NCBI GenBank assembly: GCA_905250115.1 | Contig: CAJNOI010000007.1 | Span: 239,049 to 303,048, forward strand | Source: Adineta steineri | Taxonomy: Eukaryota > Rotifera > Eurotatoria > Adinetida > Adinetidae | Length of the DNA: 64,000 nt | Reading direction: 5' to 3' | Shown: piece after piece, positions 1 through 10,943 of the stretch | How positions within the stretch are numbered: position 1 is the stretch's first letter | How the letters are laid out: each line of letters starts with the position of its first letter | Program-made: the position numbers and the translations under genes | The notes under the pieces: model-generated | What the model saw: only the letters and a program-made list of their open reading frames with translations | Database searches by the model: none | Told to the model about the DNA's origin: nothing

Positions 1-66
1 GTCATAATTTTATTTATTCTACAAAGATCGTATCAATTATCAACACCAATAACAACTAGCTTAAGA

Positions 67-513
67 ATGTTTTTACTCATTTCTGGTTTTATCTATTCCG
101 TATGGGGCATATTATCGAGTAGCCTTCAAATTGCTTTTGTTGTCAATACTTATTCAACATATTATCAGGGATTTTGGATAGGTGTTTTTGTGATAATTAC
201 AGGAATTTTTACGATGATTGTTTCACGTCGATCGTATGATTCCTTAATTCATCTTAAACGAATATATACTATTAATCTGCTTCTTTGTACACTTGGAATT
301 ATTTTGCTGCTTATTAATTCTTATAACCAGATACCTCGGTGCGATCTATATTCTCCATTGTATTGTGATGATACTTTAGCAAGTCATCTAAAAATAAGTT
401 TTTTGATTACATTTATCCTTGCTTTTTTTCATGCAACAATCAATCATACTATCATTTCTATGGAACATAAGAAAAAAGTATTGAAAGCCAATTCAGACGT
501 TGCAAATTTTTAG
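67..513 (+). CDS. Four-helix membrane protein (MS4A/TMEM212-like topology), possibly 5'-partial
   Basis: Encodes 148 residues with four hydrophobic segments near residues 5-27, 36-52, 67-84 and 110-128. The loop between helices 3 and 4 holds two cysteines in a CDLYSPLYCDD stretch, and the tail is short, basic and cytosolic-looking. This topology recalls MS4A/CD20-like and TMEM212-like proteins, but I see no family-specific motif, so no function is claimed. The frame stays open for the 22 codons between the window edge and this ATG, so the protein may begin upstream and the chosen start is only the first visible Met. It lies tail to tail with the WD40 gene that ends at 723. The 3' side is AT-rich with an AATAAA-like stretch near 575. 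Confidence 0.5.
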   Translation: MFLLISGFIYSVWGILSSSLQIAFVVNTYSTYYQGFWIGVFVIITGIFTMIVSRRSYDSLIHLKRIYTINLLLCTLGIILLLINSYNQIPRCDLYSPLYCDDTLASHLKISFLITFILAFFHATINHTIISMEHKKKVLKANSDVANF

Positions 514-722
514 ATTTATTTATGTAAGAGAAACTATACACAATGAACATTTGTTTTTTTAAATGAAAACATAAAATAAAATAAATGCTCTTTTCACTTG
601 TTCTCTCTCTCCTCCTTTTCTTCTTTTTTTTTCAAATTTATCAATCTGACATCACCGGAATAGTCTGTTTTATCAAAAAAAAAGAAAGAATGCAAATGAC
701 CAAAATAACATTATATTAATTA

Positions 723-3700
723 TCACTGGGCTTTTTGGTCATTGAGGGGAGTTGATGTTGAGCTTTGTCGTTTTAATTTCAATAATGTATCAGCTGCTTG
801 ACGCATATGCAGTGGAGGATTTGTATTAGTTGTTGGTGATGATATGGTATTTGATGGCTGCGATTGATTTGTCAATTCAAATAATTGCCGTTGTTTGTTT
901 TCATAATCCAAAATATATTTTGGAAATATTGATCGTTCATCAAAAGCAGATTTTAAATCTATAACAGAATAAATCTATTCTATTTTATTTAAAAGAATAT
1001 ATATTTCATTACTTCCACCAATTGTTGTTGCGACTGGACGTCGTCGATTATCATCCGCTGTATTATTTAAACGCCATGCAGAATTCGGATTTGAATGAAC
1101 TGTTTTTTTTTTGTTCAGGTATTACCGGTGGTTCATATGTTTCAAGAGACTTTATTAAAACAAATAAAATAATTCTAAAGGAAGATATTAAAAGAAAAAC
1201 GAAACTTACACCATAAGCTCCACCAGGTGCTAAACCTGTTTTCTCCCAGAGTACATAATCTTTTGTCGTTATTAAAGTTGGTTGATTACGTTGTCTTCGA
1301 TTAGTTCGTTTTTCTTGATAACTTACACCTTAAATAAAGATTTTTATTTAATCGAAAAAAGTTATTTTCTTATACCAATTGATGTTGATTCCCAAACATT
1401 TGGTCGTTTAGTTAACATTTCTTCATCAGTCATTGCAAATGAATTAGTAAATTCTGAACCTAATCCTAATCGAGAATCATCATCAAATATTCTTGAATTT
1501 TCATGAGAATCATCATCATGTTGACTTTGAACTAATTGTAAATCATCATCAATTCTTTTCGATAAATCAACATCTAAACGCCATTGATGTGGTTGACCAA
1601 ATATACCATAAGCATTACCATTTATATCCGATAATACGACACTACAATCTGATGATGATGTTAATATTAATGTTCGTGTATCTTTTTCTAAGAAATCAAT
1701 ACATGTGATTGAATCTGAATGTGCAGTAAATTCTGTAACTAAAGCTAAAAAGAACAGAAGATAATCTTCTTTTTTTTTGGGGTGGAAATTTATTTCTACA
1801 AACATGGTAAATTTGTTTCAATATTTGATGAATTTGATTGTAAACAATACTGTTCAATATCCCAAATTTTAACAAGACCATTAAGATCACCGGTTCCTAA
1901 ATATTTATTTCGAGCATCGATTTCCATAATAATAGTTGAAACTAGAAGAAAAAAACAAAAGAAAAATAAAATAAAAAAAAGTGAAATTTTATTATTGATA
2001 TACCATCATTATGTGCTTGAAATTCTCCTATGAGCTTTCCTGTATGAGCATTCCAAAAGCGAACAAAGCCTAAACCACCGCATGATGATAAATTAGCTCC
2101 TGTTGTACTACTAGTGATTGATGTAATGCGCTTATCAAGAAAACATAGCGTTGTTATAGCAAAATCAGCTGAATTGTCTTGTAACTGATATTATCAATGC
2201 AGAAAAGAAAGGAATAGCATAAAGCAGTGCAAGCGAAAAGATATTTTATTTTATCCTACTTGTGTTTGACTATTATTTGTAGGACGTTTTCTTTGATCAA
2301 GACGACGAATAAATAATTCTGATGAAGTATTCCATATACATATTTCACCATCACTACTACCAGTTGCAAGTAATTGTGGAGAAAATGTTGTTACACTCAT
2401 GCATACAATATCATCATCATGTCCCTATTTTGAAATAACAGAAAAAATAGATATAAGATTAAGAAATTGAAAAATATGAACTTCTTTTTTATCTTCATTT
2501 TTGTCTCCTTTCCATTCTGTTGGAACACCTGGTTTTCCTTCCATTTGTTGTAAATCACGAAAAACAGCTAAATATCTAAAATTTGATTTTATTAGAAAAA
2601 AATTACGAATATTTTTCTATTATTATACTTGCTCCATCCAACAGCAAGAATACGTCGTTTTAATGTTTCAATTTGTGTTATTTCAACGGATGTACTATTA
2701 CCAACATCTAATATTCGTGTAACTCGTCCATTATAATTCCAAATCTAGATTATATATTTATTATTTCTTTTTAGAAAGAAAATATTGAAACTAACTCGAA
2801 TTTTTCCATCACTTCCGCCTGTATAAAATTTCTCACCAAATTCATCAAAAGCTAAACAAGTTGTATCTATATTTTCTTTGAAATTTTTTTCAGAAAATCG
2901 ATTCGTTCTTTGTCCTTCCAATGACCAAAAACTAATATCACCAGCTTGACAAACAATCATTACCTATAGAAATTTATACAAGATATTTTCTTATTGAAAA
3001 AAATAAATAAATACATACTTGTTTATGTTTAACAAGATATCGAGCAGCAACAATTGGACGATCATGTGTAATAATACGATTTTTACCTTCAGGTTTTATT
3101 TCCCATACTAATATATTCGTACGAAATGTTGAAAATAAACGACTACGTACATCATCAAACCAACAAAACATTTCCACTATAAGAAAACAAAAATTTTAAA
3201 TTAACTGATTCAGTCAAAGATAGTTATGCGAGATTTATTTTTTCAAAATAAAAAGCCTGTATCAAATTGATCTTGTTCCTTATCATCCTTAATAAATTGT
3301 TGTTCAATTAGTCTATGCTGAATACATCTGAACAACTATCGAAGGTAAGTACGATCAATGAAGTTTAATTTCGTTTCTATTCTCTTTCTCGTAGAGAAGA
3401 ATCTTGCAAACATAAATTGCCTGCTTGATTGCTTGTGTGTCCGCAAGGTCAAAAAAACATCGAAAATCGATTTTTCGAAAAAGACATTTCAAGAGATTTT
3501 GCGATGCGGGGAGTTCGAATCTAATGTCTGTTGGGTGACAATGGTAGGGGGGGGGTGAGAGGTCAAAAAAACATTGAAGGCCGATTTTCACGGTTTTCTA
3601 TTATTTTTTCAGTAAATGTGAAGAGGATACATTTCTACGAGAAAGAGCTAAACGAGTCCTCGAACGAGTGTTACCTGTCATCTTAAAGTTAATAATGACA

Positions 3701-6700
3701 TTAGTTTATTTGTCCTATTGGCTTAGATTTTAATAATAATTTTCGTTCGATATCAATTTATCGCTTAGACATATTTTCCAAGATTCAAAAGAGTGTCGAT
3801 AACCAATACGATCAATTCAATTCTTTGAATATTGTAAGAGAGAATTTATAATGAACACAAAAGTATAAGGATTATGTTTTGAGACATCTGATTGAGTAGG
3901 TAAATGCATTTTCCATTTAAATACAAAACAAATTTGAATGACAGGTTCACTTCATTTTCTGATTAGATTTTGTTCGTCTTCGTTTTCTCTTCGTAATTAC
4001 TTTAATTGTTGATGTGTTCTTGTGCATATATCAAATTTCATCTTTATTTTTCTTTATTCATCAAAAATCATGAATACATTCATAATGATTCACAAATAAA
4101 ACTGTTATCAGTTTCGTTTTTGTTTTCATTCATCATTTACATTTCGATCAAGCAATTAACAAGTGAAAACATCGAAGAAAAAAAATGATGCGATTTTTAC
4201 TCTTAGTTATGTGTATAAGTTTATCATCAACAACTGAACATTGGTTTGTTTTTGATCAATATCAATTTCCAGGATTTAATACACCATTATTTACATTAAT
4301 TTCTTCATCAATTAATCAAACAACTCAAGAAGAACATTTAAATATTTCATTTTCTTTATCAACTTATGATCGTACGATTCTAGTTGATATAACAAAACGA
4401 AATTCAAATGGAACAATTCAACAACAAGAACAATTAATTAAATTAAATATTGAACGTGCTGATTTATTATATAATTCTGTTAATCACATGATATTTATTG
4501 CTATTAGAAATCAAAATAAACTTGAAACCTATGTTAATTGTAAATTAATTGATTCCTATTTTTTTTATTCAACAAATTTAATTGATGAAAATGAAAATAA
4601 TTCATTTTATAAAATTGAGAAAATTAATGATAAGATTGAACATTATCAAATAACACCAACATCTGAACAAACTCAACATGAAATATTTGATGCATTTTCA
4701 TGTAAACAAACGGATATGACGATACCATCAGAAGTAAATTCATCATCAAAAATTGGCCGACCATTAATTCGTAAAATGCAACATGTTATTGAAAAAGTTC
4801 AACGTCGTAAATTACGAGCAAGGTAAGAAAAATTTATATGTCATATATTTTCGGTGACCGGACAAAACGCCACAGGCGTATGGTTCAGTGAGGGTGAGGG
4901 CGAATATCCATATCAAAGATTTATTAGCAATTCGTGTTGAACCCTAAAATGAGCGGCGACATTTTTTCTTTTAAAATTCTTTAGACGTCAAAATAATCAA
5001 CAAACATCTTTAACACTTTCATCTGATTCATTAACAATTATCTATAAACCAAATATTGATAAAGCCAATGTTAATAAAACATCATTTTATACAATTTTAA
5101 ATATTCCACAATTAAAATTTCATATCCAATATTATCCAAAAGAACATCTATTTAATATTCGTTTTAATAATGAAAATCGTACACAATTTGTTTTATTTGC
5201 TGATAAATCAGCCGATCGAATATTTTCATCAAATGCAAGTCTTATTATTTTCTTACATATAACATCAACAATGATAACATGTTATGTTAATTGTGAATTA
5301 ACTGATCAAGAATTAATTATTGATTCATTTTATGTACAAAATATACTACGACAAATTATGGATAATAATCAACATGAATATAATCGACAATCAACGTTAA
5401 TTCTATATAATAAATCAATTGATCAAATAGCAGCGAATTTTTTTTGTTTAAAATTAGATAAAAAAAATGAAGAATTATTACCAGATAAATATGCATTAAG
5501 GTTAGATATTTTATTTATTCAAATATATATATATAAACGAAATTTTTGTTTTCTAGAAAATTTGCAAATGCTTTGGATATACTTGTCAATAGTTTAGATA
5601 CTTCAAATAATAATGAAAAAACTACTTTAACAATACCGCCGACATCAGCAACAACAACAACAACACAAAGTGTATCGGCTGTAAATATTCCTTTAATCAA
5701 TGGATTTGGAAGTCTTAAAGCACCTCCAATAAATCCTAATATGGAAACAACAACAATATTTAATGAAATAATTATGTATGATAAAATATGTTCAACAGAT
5801 GATGATTGTGATACAACGAGAACTTCCATGAAATGTCAATCAGGTCATTGTATATGTCCAAAACGTTTATTTTACTCGAATAATTTACATCGTTGTATAA
5901 CATGTCATGATTTATTAATTGGTAATCGTTGTTTTCGTTTATCAAATCATAAATCAACATGGTTTGAAGCGAATGATTATTGTCAAGATGATAATACAAT
6001 CGATGAAGGACAAGAATATACGATGAAATTAGCATCAAATCTTAATCGAACTGATATACAATATCTTAAAGAAAGTTTTCTACTTGAAACTGATCATGAA
6101 CAACTTGATTATATTTATTGGATAGGTGCAACAAGTAATTTTGATACAAGAAAATTACATCAAATTAATTATCGAAATAAACGACAAATACCAACAACAA
6201 TATTTCGTTGGTATGATAATGGTGAAACCGCACAATTAAATCTTCATGATATTTGGTGTTCACAAACAGATTATTCAAGTTTAACAACAATAAATAATAA
6301 TGAATTATGTGTTAGTATTACATCATGTGGTTTATATGCTGATGATTGTCAACGAAATTATCGATTTTTATGTGAAGCTGTTTAAAACAAACAAACATAC
6401 GCACAGAACTAATTCATCTTTTGTCATTTCTTTTATTATTCAAGATAATTAAATAAAACCCTTTTTCTTTTAATTTTACCTTCAGGTCCACGAGGAAATA
6501 CATTTGATATACGTTGAAGACATATTTGTAATTGTACATCCCATATACGTAATATTTTATCTTTCGAAAAACTTAATATTTGAGCACGACTATGAATAAA
6601 TTGAACAAAAAGAACAGAACGCATATGTCCACGAAGAATCTTTAGAACAAAAAAATTGAAATTTTTGTCTATAAAAAGATTTTCTTACTCCATTAGGTTT

Positions 6701-8917
6701 AGATAAAACAAATGGATTCCATAAACGAACTTCATTATTTGCACCAGCAGTTGCTAAATAAATGATACGAGATATTTATATTCATTTCAGAAAATTGATA
6801 TGATACTCGTTTGATCATTAAAAAATTTTCTAACTGTAGTCATTAATAACATAGTTTTCTATTTATAGATCTTAGAAAAACTCTTGAGATTTCTCTTACC
6901 AATTAATTTAAAATGTTGTGAATAATCAAATGAATTAACACCTTGATCAATTGAAACTGTACTTCTACAAAAAACAAAAGGTCAGTATGAATATTTTATC
7001 ATCGAATTCTAAATACATACATTTGTTCACGTAATTTTCTATTACGAATTGAATAATTACTATAAAACAAAAGAATAATATATTAATATTTAATTATAAT
7101 AGAATAAAATTTTTTTTTTGTGCTCCCATTGTTAAATTATTTAAGTTAGTTTATATAACTATCAATAATTATATGTTTATCACTAAAATATACCTTCGAT
7201 CACGAACAATATCATTACTAAAATAATTTATATACTATATGATTTAATTTATGTAAAATTTCTTTTGATTTTTGTGATAGAAAATAATATAATAAACATA
7301 CTTTCGAACTGTTGATCCAGCTTTTTCCATCCAACCAAAAGCTAATGCTCTGCCAGTACTTGTTGAACATGATATAAAACATTCGAGTTGATCAGCATAT
7401 TTAACTAAAAAGACATATCTCAAAATTTATGTTTTCTTTTCAATTAATCGAAGTAAAACCTTTTCGGGTCCATTCTGTATGTGCATTGTATGTTAAATAA
7501 GATGCATTTTTATAATTTCCATTAGCTATATCTTCTAATCGAACTTTAGTATATTCTGCAAGAAGAAGAAAAAATTTAATTAAGAAAATGTATATTTAAA
7601 CAACAGACCGGCATCATTTGTTTGTTGTGCTGGTCGTTCAATTAATGCAATTAGTGCTGAATTGAAAAAAATAGCATGAACATTGCCTTGAACATCTCCC
7701 CAACTCAATATCGCATCATTTGGGTTTTCTGTATCTGACCTAAATTATATTCTCATATAGTTTCAAAATAATTAGTTTTTTTATTATTCTAACCAATAAT
7801 CCAAACAATAGGGTGTAGAAATCATACCAACAATTCGATAAGATAAATTCAATTCAAGTTTTGATGTCATATCATATATTACTTTTGAAGAAAAAAAAGC
7901 GAAACATTCAATTAATAGTTTAATAATATTAAAAGATTCTTACTTATTTCTTTTGATGTATAAGAAATAGCAATTTTATTATTATTGGGCATAAATACAA
8001 AATCAGTTACCCATAAATCACGTAATTTGCAACTTTCTGTTGTGGTTTTAAATGTTTTATATAATTGTAATTCATCATTATAAATACAAACTGTTCCTTC
8101 CTATATAATTTCTTTCGAAAATGAAACGAAACTTTTTTTTCCTTTCAATCATACTTTACTCATTGATACATATCGACCAAAACTATCCATATGTAGAATA
8201 CGTTTAATAGAATCTCGATGAGCACTAGAGGATAGATAATATAGGAAAAATAATCAACAAAATTTTGAAATTACTTTATTAAACTTTTTCCACCTTTCCA
8301 ATTTGGTATTGATGTTGCTTTTTGTCGATCATCATTATCAGCTAATTTTAACATTGTATATTCAGCTAATTTATCCCTAAAAGTAAATTTCTATTTAAAA
8401 CAAGAATTTAAAATATTAATTCTAACCATGAAATGTAACCTTCTTTAGTTACATCTACACTTTCAAATAATTCATCATACTATAAAAGAGAAAATTTGGA
8501 ATTAAAATATGTTTAAAAAGAAATGTATAACGTACATCTTTCACACTTCCACGAGGTATTTTTTCACGTAAAAATTCAATAAATTGTTCTTTATTAAGAA
8601 CTTGATTCCCTGCCTAAATAAAATATAATTTTGAAAAACGAAATTTTATTATGAAAATTTCTTTACAAATCCTTCTAAACGTAACGTTTCAAGATCTTCT
8701 ATTCGTAATAAATTTTGAATTGCTATTCGTTCATCTTTAACTTCATCGAGACTAGATAAAATTGAAATAGGAATTTAAAAAAAGAAGATTTTTATACAAA
8801 CTTTGATAAAGAACTTAAACTTGTTGAATGATTAATTAGTCCTTTAAATTTAGAAATGGCAGCAACTCCTTTTAAACCAGTTGATAATGGTACGGATAAA
8901 CGTGGTTTATCACTCAT
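723..8917 (-). CDS. WDR49/WDR64 (CFAP337)-like EF-hand and WD40 protein, ~26 exons
   Basis: The start at 8917 opens MSDKPRLSVPLSTGLKGVAA. An EF-hand-like segment follows (FIEFLREKIPRG, then YDELFESVDVTKEGYISW, exons near 8.4-8.6 kb). Many WD40 blades come next, including ESCKLRDLWVTDFVFMPN (~8.0 kb), ILSFSKDKILRIWDVQLQ (~6.55 kb), FYTGGSDGKIRIWNYNGRV (~2.8 kb), LLATGSSDGEICIWNT (~2.35 kb) and SDCSVVLSDINGNAYGIFGQ (~1.62 kb). The EF-hand plus two-propeller order and the 'FGQ..W' blade resemble WDR49/WDR64, which are linked to ciliary axonemes in animals. Introns are mostly 45-90 bases, and one exon is only 24 nt (about 7193-7216). The exception is the 3177-6479 intron: joining exon ...CCTGAAG (low edge 6480) to TGGAAATG... 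(high edge 3176) keeps the frame (GPE-VEMFCWFDDV). The 3' part has an apparent frame break at a T10 run (1103-1112). The C-terminus is Ser/Thr/Gln-rich and looks disordered. Confidence 0.85.
3177..4184. other. 3' part of the giant WD40 intron, outside the nested gene
   Basis: This stretch lies between the WD40 splice acceptor at 3176/3177 (antisense) and the start of the nested lectin gene. It holds a GC-richer patch (about 3430-3560) with an imperfect direct repeat: GGTCAAAAAAACATCGAAAA at 3447 and GGTCAAAAAAACATTGAAGG at 3561, each followed by a CGATTTT-like sequence. Two short coding-like strings are also present but cannot be tied to a gene: the minus strand near 3250-3335 ending in a stop, and the plus strand near 3615-3690. 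The last few hundred bases should include the promoter and 5' UTR of the nested gene. Confidence 0.4.
4185..6385 (+). CDS. Secreted protein with two TSPN/LamG-like domains, Cys-rich hinge and C-type lectin domain, nested in a WD40 intron
   Basis: Three exons (4185-4822, 4985-5500, 5557-6385) give 660 residues. A signal peptide (MMRFLLLVMCISLSSTTEHW) leads into a beta-rich domain at about 20-140 with a 'YVNCKLIDSY' core. A second copy sits at about 230-345 ('CYVNCELTDQE'). The paired 'YVNC.L' motifs resemble thrombospondin N-terminal/LamG-like folds. After a Thr-rich linker comes a Cys-rich EGF-like hinge (CSTDDDCDTT...CQSGHCICP) and a C-type lectin-like domain starting 'CHDLLIGNRCFRL'. The lectin domain contains WFEANDYCQ, YIYWIGA, FRWYDNGE and terminal 'CQRNYRFLCEAV'. 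I see no EPN/QPD sugar-specificity triplet, so calcium-dependent sugar binding is uncertain. The whole gene lies on the opposite strand inside one WD40 intron, ending about 95 bases from the exon at 6480. The first ATG of two adjacent ATGs is taken. Confidence 0.8.
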
Positions 8918-9647
8918 ATTCGTTTTCTGTCACCGGTGAAAATAAAAACTTTATTTTTTTGAAGTGGTTTTATTAAAATGACCTTCGCCATTAGTAATGT
9001 CAGTTGTCATAACAAACTCTCATTCCTTTTTTTTCAAAGAAAGCGAGATAAAATATTTAATAAATAGATATTAGCTTTCTCTTATTAAATATTAAATATA
9101 GATTTATTAATTATAAGAAAATAAAAATAAACGATTCATTCTTATCGGAGAGGTCGCTAAATATAATCAGGGAGGCGTTATATCCACGTAATACGGATTG
9201 GTTTATATTCTAGGGCTAAATAATACACATATATATGTGTATGCTCCTCCTTCGATAGTTCATTTCATTCGTATTCTAAACTTTATCATCACAGGGATAA
9301 AGTACCCGACACTCTTTTTTTCTTATTCGAATAAAACTGAATTGTGATTTTACGAAAATTTCATTCAACAAAGTCAATAACAAACAAATGAATATATCAT
9401 TATTATTTTATCAAAAGGTAAACATATTTCTGTATTATATATTAACAGAATCCATATAATTATTATAAAAAAAAATCGAAATTATATTTTTTTTTAAAAA
9501 TATGGATCTATATTTTCTTCTGTACTAATGATGATACAACATGCACCACTCTGATTCCATCAGATTTGAAGATAACTCAATCTCATATTGAAATCTGAAT
9601 ACAGAAAATATATAATTTATTGTTTTTTTTATATTTCGGCTTAAAAA

Positions 9648-9732
9648 ACAGTTCTATGACGAACCAAACGACGGTCTTCAGAAAAAAATGATCGATAAAA
9701 ACGATTATTAACCCAATAAATCTGAGAACTGT
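9648..9732. repeat. ~85-base element with inverted ends, copy 1
   Basis: Begins ACAGTTC and ends GAACTGT, a perfect 7-base inverted repeat. The interior starts ATGACGAACCAAACGACGG and is nearly identical to the copy at 10242-10327. An internal ATCGATAAAAACGAT could form a small hairpin. It resembles a tiny non-autonomous (MITE-like) element, although no clear target-site duplication is visible. Confidence 0.7.
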
Positions 9733-10241
9733 ATAAAATTCTAAATTGTTATAGCAATAAAATCATTTAAACAGCTATTATTACGAATTAGAAATATTAC
9801 GTAATCATTTTAAATAATGCTAACGGCACATATTGTAGAGTTTGTCATACTTTTCAATGTGTGGCAGATGTGGATAAGTGTGCGACAGAAAAAAGGACTT
9901 GATCTGAATCGCAAATTTGAAAAGAATGTTCTATTCTATTCATTGTTCAGGTCAAGTTTAACACGTCTCTCGATATGTTTATTATCTATTTAAAATTGAT
10001 AGTTATATGTGTATTAATTTTATTTGATTTACCTTTAGTTCAACGATAAAAAATGAATTGAAATAATTCTATGCACAAAGATTTGATGTGATCATTTCAA
10101 GAAATGCAAGGAACATATTCATTCAACAAAAGTACGTATCATCTTTCATTACTTAAAAATATGAAATAATCGTTTGAAGAAAGTTTCGATTTCAAGGTGA
10201 CGCGATAATATAACATGTTTTTTCATAGTTTAGTTAGGATA

Positions 10242-10327
10242 TCAGTTCGATGACGAACCAAACGACGGTCTTCAGAAAAAGTATGATCGATAAAAACGAT
10301 TATTTAACCCAATAAACTGAGAACTGT
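10242..10327. repeat. ~85-base element with inverted ends, copy 2
   Basis: Direct-orientation copy of the 9648-9732 element about 595 bases away, differing by a few substitutions and single-base indels. The end inverted repeat is CAGTTC/GAACTG here, one base decayed relative to copy 1. The high identity over the full length, next to unrelated flanks, argues for a recent duplication or mobilisation rather than shared regulatory sequence. Confidence 0.7.
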
Positions 10328-10583
10328 GTTTTTTTTCTATAAGAAATATTTCAAAGGCAAACATCTAAAACCTTTTCAAATTTCTATATTAGAAATAGGC
10401 TTCGCTTGTTTGCAATATTAATAGATGAATTATTACCGGGCGAGCTCGACTCTCGATGAAACTACGCCTAAATATAATTTCATACATTTCATTTTATTCT
10501 TCTATAGAATTACAATAGATAATATACAGAAATCTAAAATAAAATTTTATTTTCAAATTAAAAAAAGAAAACGAAAATTACAT

Positions 10584-10943
10584 TCATTCAACTTTAACTA
10601 GTTCAATATCAACGTCTTCCGCTAATGAAATATCTGTATCATTTACATATAATAATTTATCATTTCGTTCAATACTCGCTGATAGTGTTATTCCACCTGG
10701 AATTGATTTAATTTGATCGAAATTCATATGTGCTCTCTTTGGTTCATATGAACATTGATAATAAATGGGTAATCTTTGTCCATTATAAAGATTTATACTA
10801 ATTGAACCTAATTCAATACATTCGGCATCATGTCGAAGTGAATCACGAACAGAAATATAAAGAATTTCATCACCATGAAAATTTTCTTGTTCACCTTTGA
10901 TTGTAATTTGACCATGAACTTGATTTTTGAGTGGGGTAGCCAT
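10584..10943 (-). CDS. YbaY/YscW-type (PF09619-like) domain protein, 119 aa
   Basis: A single exon encodes 119 residues with no signal peptide or lipobox. The body matches what I know of the bacterial YbaY/YscW lipoprotein domain: 'VHGQITIKGE' strand, 'ILYISVRDSLRHDAECIELGS' (the usual 'V.L.D.S..DA....A' strand), 'LPIYYQCSYEPKRAHM' (equivalent of 'P..F.L.YDP') and 'GITLSASIERNDKLLYVNDTDIS' (the usual 'Y.L.A.I...G.L.F.ND'). In bacteria the family is an envelope or type III secretion-associated lipoprotein domain. Here the protein is predicted to be cytosolic and its role is unknown. The lack of introns and the bacterial family affinity make it a horizontal-transfer candidate. The start is the only ATG with a good upstream context. 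Confidence 0.7.
   Translation of the reverse strand: MATPLKNQVHGQITIKGEQENFHGDEILYISVRDSLRHDAECIELGSISINLYNGQRLPIYYQCSYEPKRAHMNFDQIKSIPGGITLSASIERNDKLLYVNDTDISLAEDVDIELVKVE

Larger units (their letters stand above)
8918..10583. other. Intergenic: WD40 gene upstream region with two inverted-end repeats
   Basis: No supported coding sequence. The WD40 gene reads leftward from 8917 and the YbaY-like gene ends at 10584, so this holds the WD40 promoter. A GC-richer patch lies at about 9140-9200 (CGGAGAGGTCGC ... AGGGAGGCG), 220-280 bases upstream of the WD40 ATG, and may mark the promoter. Two copies of an ~85-base element occur at 9648-9732 and 10242-10327 (listed separately). Confidence 0.6.

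Noticed and set aside
3250-3335. Minus-strand coding-like stretch (HRLIEQQFIKDDKEQDQF)
   Set aside because: It cannot be spliced in frame to the WD40 exon and has no other partner exon; too short to call.
3500-3540. tRNA B-box-like string AGTTCGAATCT
   Set aside because: The five bases on each side cannot pair as a T-arm and there is no matching A-box, anticodon arm or acceptor stem.
3611-3725. Plus-strand coding-like stretch after an AG (EEDTFLRERAKRVLERV)
   Set aside because: No upstream exon or start, ends quickly at a stop; possibly a relic but unsupported.
9648-9732. Hammerhead ribozyme in the repeat element
   Set aside because: The complement has a CTGAAGA box but no GAAA box or properly placed stems.
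10436-10470. Similar GC-rich strings at 10436-10470, 29170-29206, 12494-12515 and 9140-9180 (CTACGCCT, CTCTCGA)
   Set aside because: They could be a promoter element since three lie upstream of leftward genes, but matches are short, the order varies, and 10436 lies downstream of its gene.
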